From: Vulcanimicrobiota bacterium
GTDB lineage: Bacteria > Vulcanimicrobiota > JAJTBE01
Direction of reading: 5' to 3'
NCBI GenBank assembly: GCA_021107945.1
Contig: JAIORV010000109.1
Span: 1-56,018, forward strand
DNA: 56,018 nt
Position numbers and translations under genes: made by a program. Positions 25,060 through 34,481 of the stretch are shown here, one piece after another; the stretch's first letter is position 1; each line of letters begins with the position of its first letter. The notes under the pieces were generated by a model. The model was not told the origin of the DNA. It saw only the letters and a list, made by a program, of their open reading frames with translations, and did no database searches.

Positions 25060-25107
25060 GTTGAGGAATGTAATTATTAATTTTTGATATATCAGGAGGC
25101 GTGGAAT

Positions 25108-26136
<1,029 letters not shown>

Positions 26137-26180
26137 TGAAGAATTACTAATCATCCGATTTTAACATAACCTTAATTTAC

Positions 26181-26207
26181 AACCCTCTTCGCAAGGAGAG
26201 GGTTTTG
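26181..26207 (+). terminator. Rho-independent terminator after the Met-rich gene
   Basis: AACCCTCT / AGAGGGTT stem of 8 bp with an 8-base loop, followed by TTGTT, 45 bases after the stop codon. Confidence 0.75.
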
Positions 26208-26429
26208 TTATCGGCAGGATTTTACCCGGATCAAGATAAATATGGTTCTGTAGTTGTAGTTTATTTTGATAACGGTAGGCTATACTCTCCTGAAAATATA
26301 ACGACATCAACCGGGAGTCCGGGAGCAACTGCTTCATCTTTTTATACATTTCTATTGAAATGGATGTGATATTTAGAGTGCATTGACAATAATGCAACAA
26401 TTTATTTTACGAACAACGCCGCAATTGAC

Positions 26430-26716
26430 TTTTTAGAACAACACCACAATTTATTGTGGTGGGAAGGAGAATGGCTTAACCATGCCATCTCAACCGATTC
26501 ATCGGTTTCCAAATTCTGAAGATTAAAGGTATAGAGGGAATAAGAATACACAGGAAAAACCTCATTCAAATTATGGAACAGGTGGCATAAAACCGCAGGT
26601 GAGGAAGAAACCTGTGCTGAACTTGTTTCAGTATGGGAAGCCGTTAAAACGGTTGAACACTCAATGTTTGGACCTTCGTCCTGCCACCCGATTAAAATCG
26701 GGTGTTGTCCTAAAAA
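26430..26716. mobile_element. MITE-like hairpin-array element, copy 1 (287 bp)
   Basis: Left end TTTTTAGAACAACACC and right end GGGTGTTGTCCTAAAAA are near-perfect inverted repeats. Immediately inside each end is a palindrome: CACCACAATTTATTGTGGTG on the left and CCCGATTAAAATCGGG on the right. AGCCGTTAAAACGGTT lies between. No coding frame of merit. Related copies at 37273-37450, 44500-44660 and 53813-54005. The strand is arbitrary. Confidence 0.8.
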
Positions 26717-26848
26717 TGTCATTAAAGATTTGGAAACTGCCACCGGTGGTTCTTAAAGATGATGTTAAAATAAATTCACGAGAGTATAATTCCCCGTGAT
26801 CCGATGTAACCTGACAAAAATATAATTTGTGATCGAAAGGAGAAAAAA

Positions 26849-28123
26849 ATGAAATTATTCAGATCATTAGTTCTGATATCAATAATACTGGTTATCCTGA
26901 TTGTCCCCGCGTCGTTTGCTTCAAAAAGAACCGGCGCAGTGGTGAAGATTCCGTTTCCAATAGTGGGTGAGAATATTAGCCTGGAGAGTCAGAAAGTAAA
27001 GATTATAGTATTCTCTACGTTTATCGAGGTGTTTGCGGAATATCGTGTAAAAAACAACAATAAGGAAGATATTACGGCAACTATTGGTTTTCCCGTTAAC
27101 CTTCACTCTGTTGATACATCGAAGGGTGAATCGCCGATTCTGGGTATTTCAGCGTTAAAGAGGAAAAAAGACGAGGATTATTTTGTGAAGAGGGAGATCG
27201 ACGGTAATGCCTCTCTTGATGCTGACCGACCGTACCGCATATGGTATAAATGGGATATGGATATACGAAAGGGCGGAGCGGAAATTGTAAAACTGCATTA
27301 TTATGTAAAAATGGACCGGAAAGATGGAATCCCCAACTTTACATATGAAATAAAGCCTGCAAAAAGATATGTAGGTACTATCGCAAAAACAAATATCGAA
27401 ATAAATATGCCCATTGATTGCAAGAACCTTCCCTTTACCAGCAAGAAGATATACAAGAAGTCCTCCTACGTTTACACATCCTTCCCAAGACCCAAGATCC
27501 AGAAGAATATCCTGAGATGGCAGATTGCCGACATGGAACCCAGGGAAGACCTGGAAGTGTATTTCTATGGTAAAGATTTCCCCGGGTGGAAAGTAACATG
27601 CTCCAGCGCTAACACTGCAGAAGGACATGGTTCTGATAAGGTTCTTGACGGAAATCCCAGAACTTTCTGGTTGAATAACACGGTGAAAAACGAGGGATCA
27701 TGGCTTGAATTCACACCTTTCATTTTTGGAAATGAGAAGGTGGGGGATTATATTGCTCCCAAGATATATAAAATTGCCATTATTCCAGGAAACGGGGAGA
27801 CCCTTTCAAAGTTTTACCAGTATCCACATCTTCGTGAGGCCATTGTTTTGATAAGAAAGAAAGCGGATGATGATGGGGAAAAGAAAAGTGAAGAAGATGA
27901 AAAGAAACTGAGGAGAAGAAGAGAAACAAGGTTTATCGAAGTTTCTTGTACTGCAGACTGGACATTGCAGTCTTTCGAAGCGAAAAAAGAACCTCTCGAT
28001 ACAACAAAGGGACCTGCGAGGATGAAGATAAAATCCATTTACCCGGGGCAAAAATACAAGTCCCTGTGTATTAGCGAAGTTTTGATATTTGACAGGAAAG
28101 ATAATGAATTATATGGGGAATGA
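26849..28123 (+). CDS. Secreted protein with C-terminal NADase-type/discoidin-like domain (paralogue B)
   Basis: 424 aa, signal peptide MKLFRSLVLISIILVILIVP to about residue 24, AAGGAG before the ATG. The N-terminal 200 residues (FPIVGENISLESQKVKIIVF, ATIGFPVNLHS, IRIWYKWD-like RPYRIWYKWDMD) parallel those of the 10743-11957 product (YTLWYTW), indicating a shared two-domain architecture. The C-terminal half has SDKVLDGNPRTFWLNNT, GSWLEFTPF, IAIIPGNGETLSKF and SIYPGQKYKSLCISEVLIF, the NADase-type glycan-binding pattern. A charged loop (KKADDDGEKKSEEDEKKLRR) interrupts the domain. Likely surface or periplasmic ligand binding; the ligand is unknown. Confidence 0.8.
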   Translation: MKLFRSLVLISIILVILIVPASFASKRTGAVVKIPFPIVGENISLESQKVKIIVFSTFIEVFAEYRVKNNNKEDITATIGFPVNLHSVDTSKGESPILGISALKRKKDEDYFVKREIDGNASLDADRPYRIWYKWDMDIRKGGAEIVKLHYYVKMDRKDGIPNFTYEIKPAKRYVGTIAKTNIEINMPIDCKNLPFTSKKIYKKSSYVYTSFPRPKIQKNILRWQIADMEPREDLEVYFYGKDFPGWKVTCSSANTAEGHGSDKVLDGNPRTFWLNNTVKNEGSWLEFTPFIFGNEKVGDYIAPKIYKIAIIPGNGETLSKFYQYPHLREAIVLIRKKADDDGEKKSEEDEKKLRRRRETRFIEVSCTADWTLQSFEAKKEPLDTTKGPARMKIKSIYPGQKYKSLCISEVLIFDRKDNELYGE

Positions 28124-28246
28124 AACCGGACCTATTGGATAAAGCTTACAATAAGCTGCATTCACAAAATAATGTCTTGTTATTTGGGCGGCGAGACGCC
28201 ACCCCCACCATAATAACAATGCCATAATAACAATATTGGTAGTTAC

Positions 28247-28284
28247 ATCAAAATAAAAGCGGCGGGTCTCATGACTCGCCGCTT
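28247..28284 (-). terminator. Terminator of the 5'-nucleotidase operon
   Basis: Minus strand: 12-bp stem AAGCGGCGAGTC / GACCCGCCGCTT (one wobble) followed by TTTATTTTG, about 56 bases after the stop at 28340. The stem sequence GCGGCGGGTC is the same as in the palindrome inside the methyltransferase gene at 34888-34915, so it may be a co-opted repeat. Confidence 0.8.
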
Positions 28285-28339
28285 ATTATTTAGTTCGTTT
28301 ATAGATTTGCGGTGAACAAATACATCCGCTTTCGTATTC

Positions 28340-29932
28340 CTATTTTCCCACAGATTTTATTCTCTTATCAGGTTTAATCCTCAGCGGGGATTTTTTTCTT
28401 ACATATTCGGTTACAACATCACGGATATGATCGCCGTATTTCACATTCTTTGCGGCCTTGAAGTCGTATCCGTCTCCACGGGTGAAAAGGAAATCTATGG
28501 TTGTTATTGTGTATATCTTATTTTTATCGATGGGCTTTCCGGCGATTTTTACATTGCTGAGTCTCTTGCCCTTGGGCTTGCTGTAGTCGATTTCAAATGT
28601 GATGCCGGAAACCTGTGCCGATCCTTTTCTTGAAGCGGCGTGCTCGAAAATTTCGACTAACTCTTTACCTCTGAGATCACATGTTACAAGCCAATTGTCA
28701 AACGGGAGAACGGTAATCATATTCTCAACGGTGATGTCACCGGCATATACTTCAGCTCTTATTCCGCCCGGGTTGTAAATGGAGACGTCCGCACCCGATT
28801 TGTCTATCATCGCATCGCAAATAAGATTTCCAAGGACGCTGTCCTTGTGATCTTTACCGGTTGCTTTGGTAAGATCCAATTCCGTTTTTCCAACGACTTT
28901 TCTCATCATTGGTGCAATCTCTTTTTCATATTTATCAATAATTCCCAGGACTTTCTCATCGGCTTTCAACTTGCTGTTAACTATCGGGATCAGAACGTCC
29001 TTCTCGGAATAGCTCTTAATCCTTTTATGTCCCATGCAATATCTCAATTCCAGCTTGCCAAGGTATCTTCCCTTGCTTTTTGCCTGGACTATCAGCGTGT
29101 TACCTACCTTTTTAGGGTCTTTCAATTTCGAATGGCTATGACCGCCGACAATGACGTCGATTCCTTTCACGGCCTTTGCAAGCTTTATGTCATCCTCAAT
29201 TCCAAGATGTGTAAGGGCGATTATTATATTGGCTCCCTCTTTTTTCATGATGGGGATATATTTTTTTGATGTTTTTGCCACATTCAGGAATAGAAGTCCC
29301 TTTACATTCTCCTTTTTTGTTATGGTAACAGTGTAAGGGGTGCAAAGTCCAAGAATTCCGACTTTAATGTCTCCGACTTTCTTGATAACATAAGGTTTCA
29401 CATTATGTATTGTCTTACTTGGATCTTTCTTATAGACAATATTGGCGCATACGACGGGAAACTTTGCCCTGTCAATCATCGCCTTGAGAGCCGGTTGACG
29501 CCAGTCAAACTCGTGATTGCCGATGGTCATCACATCATATTTCATATAATTCATCACATCGACGACCGGTATGCCCTTGAAATGGTTGGAAACGGGTGTT
29601 CCCTGAGCGATATCTCCGGCATCCAACAATAAAACATGCCCCTTATATTTCTTTCTTAAATCGTTTATAAGGGTGGACAGATAGGCGGATCCACCCACCT
29701 TGCTATCCTTTGACATTCTCTTGTCCCTGAGAGATTTCAGTTGTCCATGCACATCGTTTGTGTGCAGTATTACAAGCAACTTACCCTTGCCTTCACAATC
29801 TCCATGCTCATGATCATGATCATGATCATGCTTGTGCTCTTCAGCATAGGCTGTTGTCAAAAAAAGCCCTCCGCATATACTTGCCACGAAGAGCAAAAGT
29901 ATCAGGAAAACTAGCTTTTTCCTATTTTTCAT
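28340..29932 (-). CDS. Secreted 5'-nucleotidase / UDP-sugar hydrolase (UshA family)
   Basis: 530-aa periplasmic metallophosphatase releasing nucleosides from nucleotides. A signal peptide (about 1-30) is followed by a His/Asp-rich patch HKHDHDHDHEHGD at about 34-46, coded by a CATGAT microsatellite, which could bind metal. The calcineurin-like domain has HTNDVHGQL, LDAGDIAQGTP, TIGNHEFDW, ALTHLGIEDD and GGHSHSKL, a complete dimetal site. The C-terminal 5_nucleotid_C domain has NLICDAMIDKSGADVSIYNPG and TRGDGYDF. It starts 3 bases after the MocA-like gene, so the two are one operon. Confidence 0.95.
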   Translation of the reverse strand: MKNRKKLVFLILLLFVASICGGLFLTTAYAEEHKHDHDHDHEHGDCEGKGKLLVILHTNDVHGQLKSLRDKRMSKDSKVGGSAYLSTLINDLRKKYKGHVLLLDAGDIAQGTPVSNHFKGIPVVDVMNYMKYDVMTIGNHEFDWRQPALKAMIDRAKFPVVCANIVYKKDPSKTIHNVKPYVIKKVGDIKVGILGLCTPYTVTITKKENVKGLLFLNVAKTSKKYIPIMKKEGANIIIALTHLGIEDDIKLAKAVKGIDVIVGGHSHSKLKDPKKVGNTLIVQAKSKGRYLGKLELRYCMGHKRIKSYSEKDVLIPIVNSKLKADEKVLGIIDKYEKEIAPMMRKVVGKTELDLTKATGKDHKDSVLGNLICDAMIDKSGADVSIYNPGGIRAEVYAGDITVENMITVLPFDNWLVTCDLRGKELVEIFEHAASRKGSAQVSGITFEIDYSKPKGKRLSNVKIAGKPIDKNKIYTITTIDFLFTRGDGYDFKAAKNVKYGDHIRDVVTEYVRKKSPLRIKPDKRIKSVGK

Positions 29933-29935
29933 CTA

Positions 29936-30931
29936 TTATTTCTCCTTTCTTTTTTTGGGTCTTCCCTGTGGTCTTCTTTTCATCTCCAACTTCTTTTCTT
30001 TCAATTGCTCCGACTCCGGTTTATTTCCTTTCGTTCCAAGGAGATCATTTAACATCTTTAACGAAAGGTCGTCGGGGAGTTTTTCCATCTCATTTTTTCT
30101 TTCATCCGTTAATACTTCCTGGAATGCCAAATTTTGAAACTCAATGCTGTCCGATACTCGGACAGTAGTTTTTTCCGCTTCAGCGGCAGGTTTTACTTCT
30201 TTTTCTTCGGGAGGCTTTAAATCATTCCTTGATATCTCAGTTGTGTCTCGCTTTTTGCTTGAAGCGGGCCTCTTGAGCGTTTTTATATCAATTCTTTTTA
30301 GTCCCTTTATGTCTGAGGCGGCGGCGGCGGCACGCTCTTGTTCTTCAATTTCCTCGGTGTCAAGATCCTCAAGCTCTTTGATGCGGTCAATACCCTTTAC
30401 TGCTCCAGGATTCTTGACTTCCAACATGGTAGCATCCTGTCCATATTTGTCTATGATTGAGGTTCCGATATCATTTTGAACCAGGCGTTTTAAAGCTCTG
30501 AAATACTTCTTTGAAAATATTACAGGATTGCCAATCTCTTGCTTATAGACAGGGACCAGAATGCCTGATTCACTATTTTTATAAGCTTCTATCATTCTAT
30601 TAACCAGGCTTGTTTTTATCATAGGGTATTCACCAAGGGCAATCAACACACCGTCACATTTCCCGGAGAGCATGCCAATACCGGCGCGAATGTATGATGA
30701 AATGCCTCTTTCAAATTGCCTGTTCATAACAATGCGAAGTTTTTTGGGCTGTATTTTTATTTTATTTAATATCTGATGATAATTCTTGCCCAGGACAAGT
30801 ATAACCTCATCAAGGGCAGAATTTTGCAAAGCCTCAATTGAATGAAGGAGAATCGGCTTATCTTTAAACTTTTGTATTTGCCACAGTGGTTTATGGGAGA
30901 GCCCGTCACCCACAAGAATTCCCGACAGCAT
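29936..30931 (-). CDS. Divergent MocA/MobA-like nucleotidyltransferase with charged C-terminal tail
   Basis: 331 aa. Residues 1-195 follow the MocA (molybdopterin cytidylyltransferase) pattern: DEVILVLGKNYHQI, MNRQFERGISSYIRAGIGML, VLIALGEYPMIKTSLVNRMI, GNPVIFSKKYF, and NPGAVKGIDRIKELEDLD. Key catalytic spots are altered: the nucleotide loop (normally LAAGxSxRMGxxK) is VGDGLSHKPLWQIQK, and the metal Asp of GDxP is Glu (GEYP). Residues 200-331 are a low-complexity charged tail ending MKRRPQGRPKKRKEK, with an AT-hook-like GRPKK. GAGGTGA precedes the ATG. It lies between an orphan [2Fe-2S] subunit and a 5'-nucleotidase, consistent with a molybdenum-hydroxylase theme. It may be inactive as a transferase. 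Confidence 0.75.
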   Translation of the reverse strand: MLSGILVGDGLSHKPLWQIQKFKDKPILLHSIEALQNSALDEVILVLGKNYHQILNKIKIQPKKLRIVMNRQFERGISSYIRAGIGMLSGKCDGVLIALGEYPMIKTSLVNRMIEAYKNSESGILVPVYKQEIGNPVIFSKKYFRALKRLVQNDIGTSIIDKYGQDATMLEVKNPGAVKGIDRIKELEDLDTEEIEEQERAAAAASDIKGLKRIDIKTLKRPASSKKRDTTEISRNDLKPPEEKEVKPAAEAEKTTVRVSDSIEFQNLAFQEVLTDERKNEMEKLPDDLSLKMLNDLLGTKGNKPESEQLKEKKLEMKRRPQGRPKKRKEK

Positions 30932-31040
30932 ATAATCACCTCAACGGCTTCTTCCCGTTCTTTCTATCGTCAAAAGTCAGGAAAAGAAAAGATCGTTCAT
31001 TTAGCCTGGAATGAACAACTTCAAGTTAATTGTACTTGAA

Positions 31041-31526
31041 TTAATTGTCAGCGGATTCCCGAATTTTTTCCGCGGAGGATTGCACAGCTTTCACAATTTT
31101 GCTGTAACCCGTGCATCTGCAGAGATTCCCGGCAAGCGCCTCCTTGATCTCTTTCTCATCAGGTTCAGCATTCTTATCAAGAAGGTCTTTGGCGGATATG
31201 ATAATTCCCGGGATGCAAAAACCGCATTGTACCGCTCCTTCTTCAATGAGAGCTTCCTGTAGAGGATGTAGCTTGTCTCCATTGGCAATTCCCTCAATGG
31301 TAACAACCTCTCTTCCTTCCATCTGCCCGGCGAATACAAGGCACGAATTGACAGTCTTGCTGTCGAGCAGAACCGTGCAGGCTCCGCATTCTCCGGTTCT
31401 ACAGCCTTGTTTTGTACCGGTCAGGAGAAGATCCTCCCTGAGAACGTCAAGCAGGGGTTTATCGGGTGCAGTTTTCACTGTAACTTTCTTTTCGTTTACA
31501 GTAAACGTTACTTCTATCTTGTCCAT
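31041..31526 (-). CDS. Orphan [2Fe-2S] subunit of a molybdenum hydroxylase (XdhC/CoxS-like)
   Basis: 161 aa with both cluster motifs: GCRTGECGACTVLLDSKTVN...C in the ferredoxin-like half and QCGFCIPG with GNLCRCTGY in the helical half. Clearly homologous to the 6140-6607 product but not identical, so it is a paralogue. No FAD or Moco subunit is next to it; its downstream neighbour is the MocA-like gene, 109 bases on. It may serve a hydroxylase encoded elsewhere or substitute for the other small subunit. The ATG has no clear ribosome site; TATAAT (minus strand, 31549-31554) just upstream may belong to its promoter. Confidence 0.92.
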   Translation of the reverse strand: MDKIEVTFTVNEKKVTVKTAPDKPLLDVLREDLLLTGTKQGCRTGECGACTVLLDSKTVNSCLVFAGQMEGREVVTIEGIANGDKLHPLQEALIEEGAVQCGFCIPGIIISAKDLLDKNAEPDEKEIKEALAGNLCRCTGYSKIVKAVQSSAEKIRESADN

Positions 31527-31876
31527 GGTTTTTGAATTTTGACAAAAAATTATAATTCCCTTCTATACTCCAATTAATATAAATAACCGTTACAGGGCAG
31601 CCCGGGGCAACCGGCCCGACATAGATTGCAACAAATCGATGATATCAAAATAGATTCAGGGATGTATAAAATGGTGATAGCAGAATGAATATGATATGTA
31701 ATGATGTTAATATTATGTTAATATATGTCCGGGTATGAAATATTGATTTAATCTTATATAGATATGATGCGGATTTCTGCCGATTTTGCTTCATTGGTCC
31801 GTAAAAATGAAAAATTGACATAATTGTCATGTAATGTTTATAATAAAATGAAATTATAAAGACGGAGGTTCTATAT
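31527..31876. other. Divergent intergenic region with two promoters
   Basis: 350 bp, AT-rich. A minus-strand TATAAT at 31549-31554 faces the [2Fe-2S] gene and a strong plus-strand promoter (31815-31844) faces the next gene. No repeats or short genes seen. Confidence 0.55.
31815..31844 (+). promoter_or_regulatory. Consensus sigma-70 promoter
   Basis: TTGACA (31815-31820) and TATAAT (31839-31844), both perfect, 18 bases apart, about 32 bases upstream of the start codon of the 177-aa gene. The spacer includes TTGTCATGTAATG. The best promoter match in the window. Confidence 0.8.
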
Positions 31877-32410
31877 ATGGACATCAGAAATATTGGCGCA
31901 TCAAGCATTTCCGATATGACAAATCAGAAAGGTAAGCTAAAAGATCAGGCAAAAGCTATGAAAAACCCGAATGATTACTGGCAGGCCGGGGGTGCTAAAT
32001 TTAATAAGTTAAATGATATTGGTCAGGCCATTAAGGAGGGAAAGCTTTCAATTCCAAAGAGTGAGGGAAAGCTTCATGTAGCCCACAAGGAGATGCAGAT
32101 TGAAAAGGGTAAGAAGTTGAAATCTCTTGCTGGTAAAATCGGACTGGGGACGTTGGCCGGGTTTGGACTTACCATGGGTATGGCCGCACTTTTTCCGATT
32201 GTATCACCCGCCCTTGTATTGATCCCGATGATGGGCACAATGCTTTCAGGCGGTATTGGAATGGGATTTCACAAAGCAGGAAAAGCTTTCGGGGAGTCTC
32301 CCCAGATATCTGAGCAGGGACATGTTTCCATGCAGCAGCAGGGAGGAAAAACTGTTCTTGAATATCAGGATTTCGACACAAATAAGAAAAAGTCGATGAT
32401 AGATATGTGA
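31877..32410 (+). CDS. Hypothetical protein with central hydrophobic hairpin
   Basis: 177 aa, not recognised. GGAGG lies 8 bases before the ATG. The N-terminal 85 residues are polar and Lys-rich ([20 protein letters not shown]). Residues about 87-130 form a glycine-rich hydrophobic pair ([20 protein letters not shown] and [20 protein letters not shown]), then a polar tail ([20 protein letters not shown]). The hydrophobic hairpin flanked by polar arms resembles small membrane-active or secreted effector-like proteins; that is only a likeness. It has a consensus promoter of its own, so it is probably well expressed. Confidence 0.7.
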   Translation: MDIRNIGASSISDMTNQKGKLKDQAKAMKNPNDYWQAGGAKFNKLNDIGQAIKEGKLSIPKSEGKLHVAHKEMQIEKGKKLKSLAGKIGLGTLAGFGLTMGMAALFPIVSPALVLIPMMGTMLSGGIGMGFHKAGKAFGESPQISEQGHVSMQQQGGKTVLEYQDFDTNKKKSMIDM

Positions 32411-32475
32411 CAGATAAAGGATAAAGGATAAAAGAAATCGGAAAATGGATCCGTCTTCCATATTCCATATTCCTT

Positions 32476-32524
32476 ATTCCCAATTCCCAATTCCCAATTC
32501 CCAATTCCCAATTCCCAATTCCCA
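32476..32524. repeat. 7-bp tandem array ATTCCCA, 7 copies
   Basis: Seven perfect copies of ATTCCCA in a row, with decayed copies (ATTCCAT, TTTCCCG) on both sides. Same style as the GGGAAAT array at 55726-55753, which is its approximate reverse complement (TTTCCC versus TTCCC). Confidence 0.95.
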
Positions 32525-32659
32525 TTTCCCGCTTCTCACTTCTATTTTTGGGATATCAATTTTTTCTCCTGTTATCCTCTGCGAACTCCGCGATCCCTGC
32601 GTTGAAAAACCACTTATTCGATAGTCTCATATTTCATGTCTTTCTTTTGAATTTTCGTC

Positions 32660-32688
32660 TTTACTATTTATAAAAATATAGCTATAAT
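32660..32688 (+). promoter_or_regulatory. Promoter for a near-leaderless transcript
   Basis: TTTACT (32660-32665) and TATAAT (32683-32688) with 17-base spacing. The expected transcription start falls at about 32695, two or three bases before the ATG at 32698, which itself has no ribosome site. Confidence 0.55.
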
Positions 32689-32697
32689 TAATAGCAT

Positions 32698-33312
32698 ATG
32701 AATATAAAGCAAATATGCCCAATCTGTGAATCGATAAACCCTCACGAAAAATTAATCTGTAATTTTTGTGGGCAGGATCTCAGATCTGCTCCAATGAAAG
32801 ATTATTATTCTTTTGTGAATGGATCTGTGGAGAGCAAGAAAAACAGGTTGATTTATCAATTCGGTGTCTTAAAGCACAAGATAAAGATTTCTTTCGATAC
32901 GCTGAAAAGTCTTGTCAAAAGGGAGCAAATCAACAAAATACCCCAGACGTTTAAATATTACAAAACTCAGATCAAGAGGGAGAGAAGCTCCGCTAATTAT
33001 TATCTGCATCTCTTTTCAAAGAAAATATTTGATAATTATTGTCTTTTGCTGGTTCTGGATATGCAGATTTTTTTCGAGTTGTTCAAGAAAAACATGGCAA
33101 GAGGAAAGCGGGTTCATCCCGAGCTTTTGGCAGGCTACCTCATGGATTCTCTCGGAATTGTGGAAGACCAAAAAAACAGATTGATTGATACGATTGATGA
33201 TATAATCGAAGATATAGAGGAAGTCGATGTCGGGGACATAGAAACATGTAAATGGGGCATCCCTCCAATACCCCGCAGAAAAATTGTACAAAGGCACTGG
33301 AAAGGTGTATAG
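32698..33312 (+). CDS. Zinc-ribbon-headed hypothetical protein
   Basis: 204 aa, not a family I recognise. Residues 6-26 hold a four-Cys zinc ribbon (CPICESINPHEKLICNFCGQ, C-x2-C-x12-C-x2-C). The remainder is helical, basic in the first half (KKNRLIYQFGVLKHKIKISF) and acidic near the end (DTIDDIIEDIEEVDVGD). No signal peptide or TM segment. It may be translated from a leaderless mRNA. It ends 14 bases before the start of the flavoprotein gene, suggesting co-transcription. Confidence 0.75.
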   Translation: MNIKQICPICESINPHEKLICNFCGQDLRSAPMKDYYSFVNGSVESKKNRLIYQFGVLKHKIKISFDTLKSLVKREQINKIPQTFKYYKTQIKRERSSANYYLHLFSKKIFDNYCLLLVLDMQIFFELFKKNMARGKRVHPELLAGYLMDSLGIVEDQKNRLIDTIDDIIEDIEEVDVGDIETCKWGIPPIPRRKIVQRHWKGV

Positions 33313-33326
33313 ACAGGTTAAAAGGT

Positions 33327-34481
33327 ATGACAAATAAAAATAATGACCTTTATGATGTGATTATCGCGGGAGCGGGACCTTCCGGAAGTTCGTCCGGGTA
33401 TTTCCTTTCAACAAAAGGGCTCAGAGTCTTGATCCTTGATAAATATAAATTCCCCCGGGAGAAGTATTGTGGCGGAGGAGTGCCGCGTTCGGTTTTTGAA
33501 ATGTTTCCTATAGAAAACCGTATGTCTGAATTCATAGAGATAAATGAATATCGTTTTACTTGCAGGGGAAAGAAGAATGCCGGAGGCAAAATTCCCGACG
33601 GCGGCGTTATCTCGGTTGAGAGAAGCGTCTTTGATGATTACCTTCTCTCATGTGCCCTCAACGAGGGCGCGGTTTTTATTGGCGGAGTCGAAGTTGTGGA
33701 TGTTGAACCGGATTCAAACCAGGTTACGGTTATCGACAGCCATGGAAACAGGTATATGGGCAAAGTGCTTGTCGGGGCATCCGGGGGAATCTCCCGGCTG
33801 AACGAAAAGCTTAATCGCATAATCGGGAATAATAACAAAGCGAAAATGGGGATATGCGGGTACTATAAATTCCTTTCTGAACCGGAGACACAGGATTTAT
33901 ATCAGGACACCGTCCACCTCGATTTTAATTTTATTAATGGCGGGGTTGCAGGGATTCTTCCAAAAAAAGATTACATCTGGGTAGGTGCATACAAAAGCCA
34001 AATGGAGAAAATGAAAAATATCAGGAAATCTGTTGATAAATTCATTGATACTATCGGTTTAAAAGGCGAAAAAGCTGAATTTGTGGGATTACCGATTCCT
34101 CTTTACAATCATCGAAGAGAGATTGCAAGAGGACGCGTTCTTCTTGTCGGGGAAGCGGCAGGGCTTGTCAATCCCATATCCGGCGAGGGGATAAAGCCCG
34201 CCGTTGAATCGGGGAAAATAGCGGCTGAGGAGATCGAGGCCTTCCTGAGAGATGGAAAATCGCTTGAGGAATACGGGGCAAGGATCCACAGTGAAATCGG
34301 GGAGGAGCTTCGAATCGCCGGGAGGTTCGCCAAAATAGCATTTACATTTCCGTCAATCGCATATGACGGAATGATTCATGTGGCGAATGATGCCGTTAAA
34401 ATTTTAAACGGTGAGCTTTCATATGGAGATTTCGAAAGAAGGCTTAAAAAGAAAATCCTTCGAAAAGTTGGAATAAAGTGA
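33327..34481 (+). CDS. Geranylgeranyl-reductase-family FAD oxidoreductase
   Basis: 384-aa flavoprotein. ATG 33327 is chosen because the longer frame (33252) would overlap the preceding gene and lacks the family N-terminus. The Rossmann motif DVIIAGAGPSGSSSGYFLS is at residues 9-27, then DKYKFPREKYCGGGVPRS, the GGR-family signature with its conserved Cys. The second FAD motif is GRVLLVGEAAGLVNPISGEG (about 265-285). PKKDYIWVGAY corresponds to the family's substrate-cavity segment. Such enzymes reduce isoprenoid chains or act as halogenase-like oxidoreductases. Its last base pairs overlap the GTG of the methyltransferase, so the pair may act on one substrate. Confidence 0.88.
   Translation: MTNKNNDLYDVIIAGAGPSGSSSGYFLSTKGLRVLILDKYKFPREKYCGGGVPRSVFEMFPIENRMSEFIEINEYRFTCRGKKNAGGKIPDGGVISVERSVFDDYLLSCALNEGAVFIGGVEVVDVEPDSNQVTVIDSHGNRYMGKVLVGASGGISRLNEKLNRIIGNNNKAKMGICGYYKFLSEPETQDLYQDTVHLDFNFINGGVAGILPKKDYIWVGAYKSQMEKMKNIRKSVDKFIDTIGLKGEKAEFVGLPIPLYNHRREIARGRVLLVGEAAGLVNPISGEGIKPAVESGKIAAEEIEAFLRDGKSLEEYGARIHSEIGEELRIAGRFAKIAFTFPSIAYDGMIHVANDAVKILNGELSYGDFERRLKKKILRKVGIK

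Larger units (their letters stand above)
24348..25107. other. Long intergenic region with degenerate repeats
   Basis: Contains CTTTGTGG/CTCTGCG-family pieces at 24551-24581 (TTCAACGCAAAGACCACAGA ...) and 24766-24802 (TTTCTTTGCGTGAACCTTTG ...), the GCGGGTTT palindrome at about 24847-24870, and the promoter of the Met-rich gene. The rest is AT-rich and shows no gene I can support. Confidence 0.7.
32411..32697. other. Intergenic region with tandem and CTCTGCG repeats
   Basis: Begins with AGATAAAGG/ATAAAGG short repeats (32411-32432), then the 7-bp array (32476-32524), a CTCTGCG-family unit (about 32575-32608: CCTCTGCGAACTCCGCGATC ...) and a promoter next to the following gene. Confidence 0.75.

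Noticed and set aside
31645-31908. 87-aa minus-strand frame rich in Ile/Phe/Tyr
   Set aside because: It overlaps the consensus promoter and start of the 177-aa gene and has AT-driven composition.
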